Source: an uncultured Verrucomicrobiota bacterium
GTDB taxonomy: Bacteria; Verrucomicrobiota; Verrucomicrobiia; Opitutales; Opitutaceae
Direction: 5' to 3'
Length of the DNA: 37,551 nt
Assembly (NCBI GenBank): GCA_903856725.1
Contig: CAIOCT010000042.1
Location: 1 to 37,551, forward strand
Of this stretch, positions 1 to 8,020 are shown piece after piece. The notes beneath the pieces were generated by a model, which made no database searches, was not told where the DNA came from, and saw nothing but the letters and a program-made list of their open reading frames with translations. The stretch's first letter is position 1, and the number at the start of each line of letters is the position of its first letter. The position numbers and the translations under genes were made by a program.

Positions 1-15
1 AATCCTTAATCTTTC

Positions 16-1278
16 ATGTTGAGTCCCGCCACCTTCCGCTACCTCATCAGTGGCAGCTTATTAGTCTGTTCGTTAATCGCTGGCACGAAGTCTGTTTCAC
101 CCAGCGCCCCCAACCACCGTGCGGCCCCACGCGTTTATTTGTGGGATGCCGCTTCTCTGCTGGAGACTCGTGCTGCTCTTGCTCGAGGCGAAACTTCGCT
201 ACAGCCAGCCTTAACTAAACTGCGTGCAGAGGCCGAACGGGCTTTAAAACTTCGTCCGCCATCTGTGATGGATAAAAGCCTCCGCCCTGCCAGCGGCGAC
301 CAACACGATTACTTTAGCTTTGGTCCCTACTGGTGGCCAGACCCCACCAAAGCCAATGGCTTGCCCTACATTCGTCGCGACGGAGACGTAAATCCCACCA
401 GCAGAAAAAATACTGACGACACTGCCTTTGGTCACCTGAGCGAGGCGATGCAAACCCTCGGACTTGCGTACTGGTTTACCACGGACGAACGCTACGCGCA
501 AAAAGCAGCTGAAATGGCGCGCGTCTGGTTTCTCATCCCAGCAACGCGCATGAATCCGAATCTACAACACGCGCAGGCCATTCCTGGGATTAATGACGGA
601 CGCGGCATCGGCATTATTGAATCGCGACACCTCACAACTATTCAGGACGCGCTAGCCTTGCTCGGTGATTCCCCTGCCTGGACTACAGCTGATCGCGCCG
701 CTATGACCGCTTGGATCGCCGAGTTCTACACCTGGCTCACCACGAGCCCGCACGGATTGGATGAACAAGGGGAACTCAATAATCACGGAACTTGGTACGA
801 TATGCAGGCCGCCCATTTGGCCCTCGTTTTAAATCGCCCGGCTGAAGCTAAAAAAATTCTAGCAACCGGACTCACTCGCCGTTTGGCCTATCAAATTTCA
901 CCCACTGGCGCCCAACCGCTCGAACTGGCTCGTACCAATTCACTCAATTATTCGTGTTTTAACTTAGAAGCCCTCTTCAGTTGCGCCCAGCTTGCCCGGC
1001 ACGTGGGTATCGATTGGCACCATTACACGAGCCCTGATGGCCGCAGCCTACGTGCCGCCCTCACCTATCTCGCCCCCTACGTTGATCCAGCGAAGGTATG
1101 GCCCAAGCAAGATTTGCTCGCAGCGGACCGCAGCCGATTAGTTCCGTTGCTGCATGTCTATCTACAGCAGCATACGGACCCTCAACTCCGCGAGCTCTAC
1201 ACTAAATTTTCCGCGACCTCACCGGCTAATGCCCGCTGGCGACTGCTTGCGCACGCACCTTTTATTTTTTCACCATGA
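16..1278 (+). CDS. Exported alginate lyase superfamily protein (PL5/PL38-like)
   Basis: A 420-aa protein with an N-terminal signal peptide (hydrophobic stretch at about residues 8-23). The rest resembles the alpha/alpha-toroid Alginate_lyase family: an aromatic YFSFGPYWWPDP segment near residue 100 and a conserved NNHGTWYD motif at residues 255-262. In the family an Asn-His-containing loop of this kind helps form the active site; here N256 and H257 are candidates. Such enzymes cleave uronate polymers by beta-elimination, giving unsaturated ends. The downstream GH88 gene overlaps it by ATGA (1275-1278), so the two are probably translationally coupled, and GH88 enzymes remove exactly those unsaturated end sugars. 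Only 15 nt precede the ATG, so upstream operon partners cannot be seen. The substrate (alginate, glucuronan or another uronan) cannot be told from sequence alone. Confidence 0.82.
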   Translation: MLSPATFRYLISGSLLVCSLIAGTKSVSPSAPNHRAAPRVYLWDAASLLETRAALARGETSLQPALTKLRAEAERALKLRPPSVMDKSLRPASGDQHDYFSFGPYWWPDPTKANGLPYIRRDGDVNPTSRKNTDDTAFGHLSEAMQTLGLAYWFTTDERYAQKAAEMARVWFLIPATRMNPNLQHAQAIPGINDGRGIGIIESRHLTTIQDALALLGDSPAWTTADRAAMTAWIAEFYTWLTTSPHGLDEQGELNNHGTWYDMQAAHLALVLNRPAEAKKILATGLTRRLAYQISPTGAQPLELARTNSLNYSCFNLEALFSCAQLARHVGIDWHHYTSPDGRSLRAALTYLAPYVDPAKVWPKQDLLAADRSRLVPLLHVYLQQHTDPQLRELYTKFSATSPANARWRLLAHAPFIFSP

Positions 1279-2501
1279 TCACGCTACGTCTCTTTTCATT
1301 TCACAAATTGAGCTCGGCCATTGCGCTGAGCTTCATGCTCGGTCTGCGATCGATTTCTGCAGTCGATACGCCCCCCGCACCTTTGAGTATGGTTATTGAG
1401 CAGGCCTTCACGGCTTCGGCGCAACAATACCGCTGGTTACTCGCGCAACCACCACTGGCCGGAAAATTCCCCCGCAGCTTCGAGCACAATCAATTGATCA
1501 CCATAACAGCCAAAGATTGGACCAGCGGATTTTTCCCGGGCTCCCTTTGGTATTTATATGAGGCCACCGGTGACGCCCAATGGAGAGAGGCCGCCACGCG
1601 TTTTACCGAGCAACTTGAGAAGGTGCAGTACAACACTGGCACCCATGATGTTGGTTTTATTCTCATGTCGAGCTACGGCCAAGGCTATCGCCTAACGGGC
1701 AACGCTGCTTATCGTCCTATTATTCTTCAGGGCGCGATTTCCCTAAGCACGCGGTTCAATACTAAAATCGGCTCGCTCAAATCTTGGGATCGCCCGGCGA
1801 CGGCCTTCACTTTTCCGGTGATCATCGATAACCTGATGAATCTCGAATTATTGCTTTGGGCCGCACGAAATGGCGGCGAGCCCCAAGCGCGAACGATCGC
1901 TCTGACCCATGCTGACACGGGTTTAAAAAATCACTTTCGTCCTGACGGTAGCTCCGTGCATGTGGTCGACTATGATCCCGTCACCGGCCAAATCATTCGC
2001 CGTATCACTCATCAGGGATTCAGCAACGACTCGAGCTGGTCCCGCGGACAAGCTTGGGCGCTCTATGGTTACACCATGCTCTATCGTGAAACCCATGAGT
2101 TACGTTATCTTGCACAAGCCGAGAAAATCGCCGCCTTCATTATCAACCACCCTCGACTACCCGCTGATAAAATCCCTTATTGGGATTTTGACGCCCCTCA
2201 GCAGCCTGAACCAGGCCGTGATGCGTCGGCTGGAGCCATTATCTGCTCCGCGCTTTTTGAACTCGCTAGCTTAACAAAAAGTCCGACCGCCGCAGCCCAG
2301 TACGCAGCCCTAGCTGAAACACAATTACGCAGCCTCGCCTCACCGGCCTACTTCGCAGCTGTAGGCACGAATGGCGGCTTTCTTCTAAAACATGGCACTG
2401 GCAACCAGCCCAAAAAGAGCGAAATCGATGCGCCCCTCAATTACGCAGACTATTATTTTCTCGAAGCCTTACACCGCGCTCAGGCGAATCGTGCTAGATA
2501 A
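1275..2501 (+). CDS. Glycoside hydrolase family 88 (unsaturated glucuronyl hydrolase)
   Basis: A 408-aa protein with a signal-like N-terminus (residues 1-29, ending near SISAVD). Two Asp residues match the catalytic pair of unsaturated glucuronyl hydrolases: D125 in THDVGF and D185 in IIDNLMN. Their spacing of 60 is very close to the D88/D149 pair of the Bacillus enzyme. Other family features are the KDWTSGFFPGSLW segment near residue 80 and SSWSRGQAWALYG near residue 250. These (alpha/alpha)6-barrel enzymes hydrate the 4,5-double bond of the end sugar made by polysaccharide lyases, which releases the sugar. The start codon overlaps the stop of the upstream lyase gene (ATGA). GH105 is a related alternative, but the overall pattern favours GH88. 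Confidence 0.9.
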   Translation: MITLRLFSFHKLSSAIALSFMLGLRSISAVDTPPAPLSMVIEQAFTASAQQYRWLLAQPPLAGKFPRSFEHNQLITITAKDWTSGFFPGSLWYLYEATGDAQWREAATRFTEQLEKVQYNTGTHDVGFILMSSYGQGYRLTGNAAYRPIILQGAISLSTRFNTKIGSLKSWDRPATAFTFPVIIDNLMNLELLLWAARNGGEPQARTIALTHADTGLKNHFRPDGSSVHVVDYDPVTGQIIRRITHQGFSNDSSWSRGQAWALYGYTMLYRETHELRYLAQAEKIAAFIINHPRLPADKIPYWDFDAPQQPEPGRDASAGAIICSALFELASLTKSPTAAAQYAALAETQLRSLASPAYFAAVGTNGGFLLKHGTGNQPKKSEIDAPLNYADYYFLEALHRAQANRAR

Positions 2502-2564
2502 ATAACTTAAGGTTGTCGGAGATCGGCGGTAATGCAACGAACCGTCATACCAAATCTTGGCCCA

Positions 2565-2588
2565 AGCAGTGTGGTCTTAAACACTGCT
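2565..2588. terminator. Hairpin between convergent genes (weak terminator candidate)
   Basis: An 8-bp perfect stem (AGCAGTGT with ACACTGCT) and an 8-nt loop lie in the 102-nt gap between the convergent GH88 and cytochrome genes. No T-run follows on either strand, so an intrinsic terminator role is uncertain. Confidence 0.3.
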
Positions 2589-2603
2589 CGCTCTGGTCAA
2601 AGC

Positions 2604-4787
2604 TTACTTCGCTGCACGCAGGAGTAAGCGCGCGGCCTCATGCTGAGGTTCTAGCTTAAGCGCCCGCTCCGCTGCTTCCCGGGCGGCAATTTTATTGCCT
2701 GCCCGCAACTGCACCGTGGCGAGCGCGTAAGGATAATCCGTTACCGACGAGGCCAGGGACTCCGCCTGACTGAGTGCCCCGATGGCGTCGGCTAAGCGCT
2801 CCCGCTGCGCCAATAATAGGCCAAGATTATACCAAGCACGGGCCAGCGTTGGCTCATGGGCTACCGCCAATTTAAAAGCATTCTCTGCTTCCTCTAAACG
2901 ACCTGCCTCCGCGTAAGCTAAGCCTGCCCGCAAACCGAATGAGCCGTCGTGCGGCGCTAACTCCTGCGCCCGATAAAATTTAGCCGCGGCGGCTACCGTC
3001 TGCCCCAATTGAGCGAGGACCAACGCGTGCGTTTCATGAATTCCTGGCGAATAGGGATCCCAGTTTGCCGCTCGGGCCATAGCTTGCTCTGACTCGGTCC
3101 AATGGCCGCGGTTAGCTAAATCTTGCCCCACGCGGAGTTGCCCCGAGGGCTGGTCGAGCGATAAAGCAAGATAAGCATCAAGTTCCTTCCGCGCGGGTTC
3201 GTCCGCGTTCAATTCACTCGAGAGGGCCCACGCTGCATCGAGTCGTACGAGCCGAACCTCATCCAGTAAACGCGGCTTCAACAAAGGACTCGCCTGCGGC
3301 GTACCACCCAATAAGCGCACGGCCGCTGCTCTTTCCACCGGATCCTGAGCGCTCAATGACTCAGTCGCGGCCGCCAGCACGGTCGGATCAGTGTTCACTC
3401 GTAGCAACAATTCGAGATAAGTTGCCCGCCAAGCCGGAATATCTTCCGTCTTAAGCAGGTCCAGTAAGGCGGTCGCGTCGGCATGTCCGGATTGCGCCGC
3501 GGCCACGGTGCGGGCACGGGTTCGCTGACGCGATTCGAGCTTCGGACCATACCATGTTTCCGCGTGTGTAATAGCCCACTCAATTGGTTTATCGCTGTGG
3601 CATTTACTGCACGCATTGGGAATACCTAGTTCCTGCGTGAGCAGAGGATCAGGCTTGAGCCAACCATGATCATGCCGTGGCGCCCGCTGCATGTAAGTCG
3701 TCGTGGACATGTGGCAACTGATGCAAGAATTACCTGCGCTCCCTTCCGCATGGTGCGAATGCGCTACGGGATCGATCGGCACCGCCCGCTGACCCGTTGC
3801 CTGCACCCGTCCAGGCGCAGCGTGACATTGCAAACAGAGCTGATTGTTCGCCGCCGGGAAAATCGTTCGGTTGGTATGTGGATCATGACAATCCAGACAT
3901 GTCACTCCCGCGTGCCCCATTCGACTCAACAAAATCGAGGTCCAATTAAAATCTTCGTCTCGTTGCTGACCATCGGGGTAAAAAACAGTTGGTTCCACCG
4001 GCAACGTTACGCGGTAGTGATCATGATAATTATCCCCCGGCTGAAAATTTTCAGTGAGTGACTCGCCACGCGCATGACAAGGCGCACAGGTTTGCATCAT
4101 TTTCTGCCGATCGCCGTAAAAAGGCGCGGCGGGCTTAGCATCACTCGCCCCCTTCCCGCCATGAGCAGTTGAGGTTGGCCCATGACATTGAATACACCCC
4201 ACTCCCTGCTCCACCCAAGTTGAGTGATAGGCATCCGTGTTAATGTCATATTTTTTTTGATAGCCAGTCATGTGACACTGCGCGCACATCGAGTTCCAAT
4301 TCATGCCGCGCCCAGTCCAGTGCCCCCATTCCCCTGGTTGCCGTGCCTCCGTGCCAAAAATATTAAACCACTCTTTTTTGGCGACATCGTAGGCTAACTC
4401 ATGCGGCTGCCAACGGCCACCGGGGGCGGGCAACAATGGTTGCCAGAGCGGTTTATTCCCCAGTTTGAATGCGGGCGCGGCGCCTTTCCCGACCCCGCCC
4501 GGTGGGTGAAAAGCAGCGAGTGCGGCCCCATCAGCGAGCGGATCAAGCACGTGATTAGCCAAGGCGTGATCCGTGCCACTCCATGCGGTGTGTTGGGCAG
4601 CGTGACATTCGCGACACGAGCTTGATGTCTGCGTAACCGCCGCCGCCACCCTGGGAGGGCGGATGGGGGCGGACACCGTGGGACGACAACCCATGAAAGC
4701 TTGCGTCAGTAAAATAACGATGATCACGCCTAACCCTCCGGCGAACCGGGACAGAGAGCGGAAAAAGAGAAAGTAGACTCGCTGCAC
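2604..4787 (-). CDS. Exported octaheme c-type cytochrome with HEAT/TPR-like repeats
   Basis: A 727-aa protein read from a GTG start. An N-terminal hydrophobic segment (about residues 15-33) is followed by Cys34, which could be a weak lipoprotein site or simply follow a signal anchor. Eight CXXCH heme motifs lie between residues 58 and 397: CRECH, CAQCH, CIQCH, CAPCH, CLDCH, CLQCH, CISCH and CSKCH. Extra His residues between them could be distal heme ligands. Residues around 400-535 look like HEAT-type helical repeats, and about 575-725 contain TPR-like helices. The heme spacing resembles the cytochrome c554/NrfA-like multiheme group, so an electron-transfer or oxidoreductase role in the periplasm is likely. 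The specific substrate is unknown. It is divergent from the GH2 gene with 164 nt between them. Confidence 0.82.
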   Translation of the reverse strand: MQRVYFLFFRSLSRFAGGLGVIIVILLTQAFMGCRPTVSAPIRPPRVAAAVTQTSSSCRECHAAQHTAWSGTDHALANHVLDPLADGAALAAFHPPGGVGKGAAPAFKLGNKPLWQPLLPAPGGRWQPHELAYDVAKKEWFNIFGTEARQPGEWGHWTGRGMNWNSMCAQCHMTGYQKKYDINTDAYHSTWVEQGVGCIQCHGPTSTAHGGKGASDAKPAAPFYGDRQKMMQTCAPCHARGESLTENFQPGDNYHDHYRVTLPVEPTVFYPDGQQRDEDFNWTSILLSRMGHAGVTCLDCHDPHTNRTIFPAANNQLCLQCHAAPGRVQATGQRAVPIDPVAHSHHAEGSAGNSCISCHMSTTTYMQRAPRHDHGWLKPDPLLTQELGIPNACSKCHSDKPIEWAITHAETWYGPKLESRQRTRARTVAAAQSGHADATALLDLLKTEDIPAWRATYLELLLRVNTDPTVLAAATESLSAQDPVERAAAVRLLGGTPQASPLLKPRLLDEVRLVRLDAAWALSSELNADEPARKELDAYLALSLDQPSGQLRVGQDLANRGHWTESEQAMARAANWDPYSPGIHETHALVLAQLGQTVAAAAKFYRAQELAPHDGSFGLRAGLAYAEAGRLEEAENAFKLAVAHEPTLARAWYNLGLLLAQRERLADAIGALSQAESLASSVTDYPYALATVQLRAGNKIAAREAAERALKLEPQHEAARLLLRAAK

Positions 4788-4951
4788 AGCTGTGAAATAA
4801 TTCCTAAGGACAGTCTTCTAAGCAAAACTTTCTTCAAGCCACAGAGCAAATACTTGCCACTTATGCGTCGATGAACGAGGCCCAGATTGCTTAACGATAC
4901 GGATAAATCCTCGCTCGTAGTCACGCTCGGAGCTCGCAATTTTTACCCCCC

Positions 4952-7900
4952 ATGAGATTACCCCGCGTTGCTCTTTTTGCCCTAGGACTGTGCAGCCTTA
5001 CTGGTTGGAGTGCGGAGCGCTTGATCCTGAATTTTAATCCTGACTGGAAATTCATCAAAGCAGACCCAGCAGGAGCAGCGAATGCTGGTTTTGATGATTC
5101 CACATGGACCACCGTTTCCACACCGCATACTTACAACGATATCGACACCTTTGATAATTGGTCACTGGCCGGTCATCGCGGTGAACAAGCACAATGGAGC
5201 GGCCGCACTTGGTATCGAAAAACTTTCGCGGCGCCTAACTCCTGGCAAGGCCGCAAAATTTTTATTGAATTCGAAGCCGTACGCCAAATAGCCGAGGTTT
5301 ACCTCAACGGACATTTGCTCGGTACCGCGAAAGGGGGCTTCACTCCCTTCGGCTTCGACCTGACCCCCTACCTGAAAATTGGTGAATCCAACCTACTCGC
5401 GGTCATGGCAGACAACCGCTTCATGAAGGATCCACTCGATCCCAGTCTAGCGCCGCAAGCTGCCACCAATGAGAAAACGCATCCGAACCTCGCGCAGCTT
5501 TCGAAAAAACTCATGGAGAAAATTCCGGCGACACTCGCGGAACTGCAGGCCGACCAGATTCCGTGGAATAATCCGCACTGGCACCCCGCGCACGGGGGAA
5601 TTTATCGTAATGTGCGCCTCATTGTCACCGACCCGCTGCACATCACTCTGCCGCTCTACAGTTTTCTCCAGACCGAGGGTCCGTACGCTTACGCTACCGC
5701 CATCACCGAAAAATCTGCGCAGGTGAGTCTGACTGTGCCGGTTCGTAATGAACGCTTGAGCGCAGTTAACCTCTCAGTCGAAGCCACGGTGCGCGATGCG
5801 CGCGGCGAGCCGGTGTTAACTTTTGTCGAGACTAAGCACATTCCAACTGGATCAGCGCTAGTCTTTAGCTTAACCGGTCGCCTCGCCTCGCCGCATCTCT
5901 GGGAGCCCGCCTATCCGCATATGTATAGCATTGCGGTGGAATTACGCGTCGACGGACAACGGGTTGATCACACTGCTGTTCCGCTCGGGATTCGCGCTAT
6001 TCGCTGGGACCCCAACGCTGGTCTTTTCGTGAACGGTGCGCACGTAAAACTTCACGGCTGGGGCCAGAAAGCCACCAATGAGTGGCCCGGCCTCGGCGCC
6101 GCACTGCCCGATTGGTTACAAGCCTTCACGCTCCAGCTCATGAAAGATGGCGGCGGCAATTTTGTTCGTTGGGGACATGTGCCCGGTGGACCGGCCCAGA
6201 TCGCAGCCGGCGACCAACTGGGGATCATTGCTCTCCAACCCGGCGGCGATGGCGAAAACGACACCATCGGCGGCGCCTGGGCCCTTCGCGTGGCTAACCA
6301 ACGCGATGTTCTGATTTATTACCGCAACCATCCCTCAATATTTATCTGGGAAGGTGGTAACCAAAAAGTCTCACGCGCCCATGCCTCAGAATTGCGCGGG
6401 CTTATGGATAAATATGATCCGCACGGCGGTCGCGTCTACGCCCATCGGCGCGCTGATGCCATCACGGCCGAATTTATGGATGTCGGGATCGGCACCGAGG
6501 GCGGCCGCGAGATCGCACGCCTGCCGGTGATTGAAGGGGAATACAATCGCGAGGAATCTCCGCGCCGCATCTGGGACCACAACTCTCCCCCGAATTTTGG
6601 ATACCCAGAAGCGAAAGGTCAGACTTACCAGCTCACGTCCGAACAATACGCGGTCAATCAAGTTGGCCATTATGTTAAAAAACTGGGCGCTGCTAATCAC
6701 GCGGGTGGCGCTAATTGGATTTTCTCTGACACCACGAGCGGTGGCCGCGTCGGGGTCGAAGTAGCCCGCACGAGCGGCGAAGTCGATGGCGTCCGTCTCC
6801 CGAAAGAAGCCTATTACGTCACCGCCGCCATGTTTCGTGACGATCCGCAGGTGCACATTATTGGTCATTGGTCCTATCCAGCGGGAACAATTAAAAACAT
6901 CTACGTCGCTTCTAATGCTGACGACGTAGAGCTTTTCCGTAATGGCCAATCAATGGGTCACGGAAAACTTACCAATCGGTATCTTTTCACCTTTGAAAAT
7001 ATTGCGTTCGCGCCGGGTGAACTCGCAGCCGTCGCTTCTCGCGCGGGAAAAATAATCGCGACTGACCGAAAACATACGGTGGGCGCGGCCGTCGGACTCC
7101 GCGTCACTCCGTTGGTTGCCCCCGCTGGAGTCATCGCTGACGGTGCGGACATTGCGCTCTTTGATATTGAAGCTATTGATGCGCACGGCGACCGGGTACC
7201 AATTTTTCAACAGCGGGTAGATTTTGAATTTTCTGGAGCTGGCACCTGGCGCGGTGGCTACAACAGTGGAAAAATCGACTCGATCAATCACCTCTATCTC
7301 GATCTTGAGGCCGGCATCAACCGAGTCGCGGTGCGGGCCGGTCGGTCGCCAGGCAAATTGACGCTTACTGCCCGTAGCGCGGGTTTAGCGAGCGCCAGCG
7401 CTGTTATCGATACTCGAGCCTATACCGGTGAGTTGACCTCGCTGCCACCGCGCACCCTACCAGCGCAACCATTGCGTCACATCGACGCAACCCTTGCACC
7501 CGCCGCGGTCAGTCCTTCGTCGACGAGATCCGCGCAGCTCGGTAAATTTATCAAGACCCTTAACTACACCGCCCCCAATGCGGCCATTGTCCATGTCGAG
7601 ATGGACGCTCGTGACGGTAAAAACGCTTACGTTAACATCGACTCCCCCTTCACGGCTTTGCCAGGAGTGCTCACCGGCGCCGACTGGGTGCAGACCGATA
7701 ATCGCGACGCGCTCTACAGCGCAGTCGATTTAATGGAACTTGCTGTCGCCAACCAAGCGACCGTTTGGATCGCGCACGATCATCGGCTCCCTCCGCCGAA
7801 TTGGCTGACGAAACAATTTAAGCCCGCCAATCTAACGATGAACGTCGCAGGACAAGCCATGGATCTTTACCGCCACGTCGCAAAATCGAACGCCAGTCTG

Positions 7901-7987
7901 ACGCTCGGTGCCAATACGGAGAACACCCGCCTGACCGAAGGAAACATGTACCTCGTGTTTGTTGGCGCTGCGGATAAAACCCCCTAA
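4952..7987 (+). CDS. Exported glycoside hydrolase family 2-type protein
   Basis: A 1011-aa protein with a signal peptide (residues 1-21). The order fits GH2: a jelly-roll sugar-binding domain (about 25-220), an Ig-like domain (about 225-340), a TIM barrel (about 345-630) and C-terminal beta-domains. In the barrel, the NHPSI strand ends in WEGGNQ, residues 466-471. The usual acid/base Glu of the GNE motif is therefore Gln471, with Glu467 nearby. E530 in GEY is the nucleophile candidate. A segment near residues 610-640 (DGVRLPKEAYY) resembles the region joining the barrel to the next beta-domain in large GH2 enzymes. The last ~150 residues look like an accessory beta-domain common in secreted polysaccharide enzymes. 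The activity could be beta-galactosidase- or glucuronidase-like, or altered by the Gln. It converges on hrpB with a 33-nt gap. Confidence 0.85.
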   Translation: MRLPRVALFALGLCSLTGWSAERLILNFNPDWKFIKADPAGAANAGFDDSTWTTVSTPHTYNDIDTFDNWSLAGHRGEQAQWSGRTWYRKTFAAPNSWQGRKIFIEFEAVRQIAEVYLNGHLLGTAKGGFTPFGFDLTPYLKIGESNLLAVMADNRFMKDPLDPSLAPQAATNEKTHPNLAQLSKKLMEKIPATLAELQADQIPWNNPHWHPAHGGIYRNVRLIVTDPLHITLPLYSFLQTEGPYAYATAITEKSAQVSLTVPVRNERLSAVNLSVEATVRDARGEPVLTFVETKHIPTGSALVFSLTGRLASPHLWEPAYPHMYSIAVELRVDGQRVDHTAVPLGIRAIRWDPNAGLFVNGAHVKLHGWGQKATNEWPGLGAALPDWLQAFTLQLMKDGGGNFVRWGHVPGGPAQIAAGDQLGIIALQPGGDGENDTIGGAWALRVANQRDVLIYYRNHPSIFIWEGGNQKVSRAHASELRGLMDKYDPHGGRVYAHRRADAITAEFMDVGIGTEGGREIARLPVIEGEYNREESPRRIWDHNSPPNFGYPEAKGQTYQLTSEQYAVNQVGHYVKKLGAANHAGGANWIFSDTTSGGRVGVEVARTSGEVDGVRLPKEAYYVTAAMFRDDPQVHIIGHWSYPAGTIKNIYVASNADDVELFRNGQSMGHGKLTNRYLFTFENIAFAPGELAAVASRAGKIIATDRKHTVGAAVGLRVTPLVAPAGVIADGADIALFDIEAIDAHGDRVPIFQQRVDFEFSGAGTWRGGYNSGKIDSINHLYLDLEAGINRVAVRAGRSPGKLTLTARSAGLASASAVIDTRAYTGELTSLPPRTLPAQPLRHIDATLAPAAVSPSSTRSAQLGKFIKTLNYTAPNAAIVHVEMDARDGKNAYVNIDSPFTALPGVLTGADWVQTDNRDALYSAVDLMELAVANQATVWIAHDHRLPPPNWLTKQFKPANLTMNVAGQAMDLYRHVAKSNASLTLGANTENTRLTEGNMYLVFVGAADKTP

Positions 7988-8020
7988 GCTCGGAGTATCC
8001 CTCAGCGGAAGCTGCCGACT

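Noticed and set aside
6386-6949. 187-aa frame antisense to the GH2 gene
   Set aside because: It lies wholly within a well-supported gene in the opposite frame; no domain is visible.
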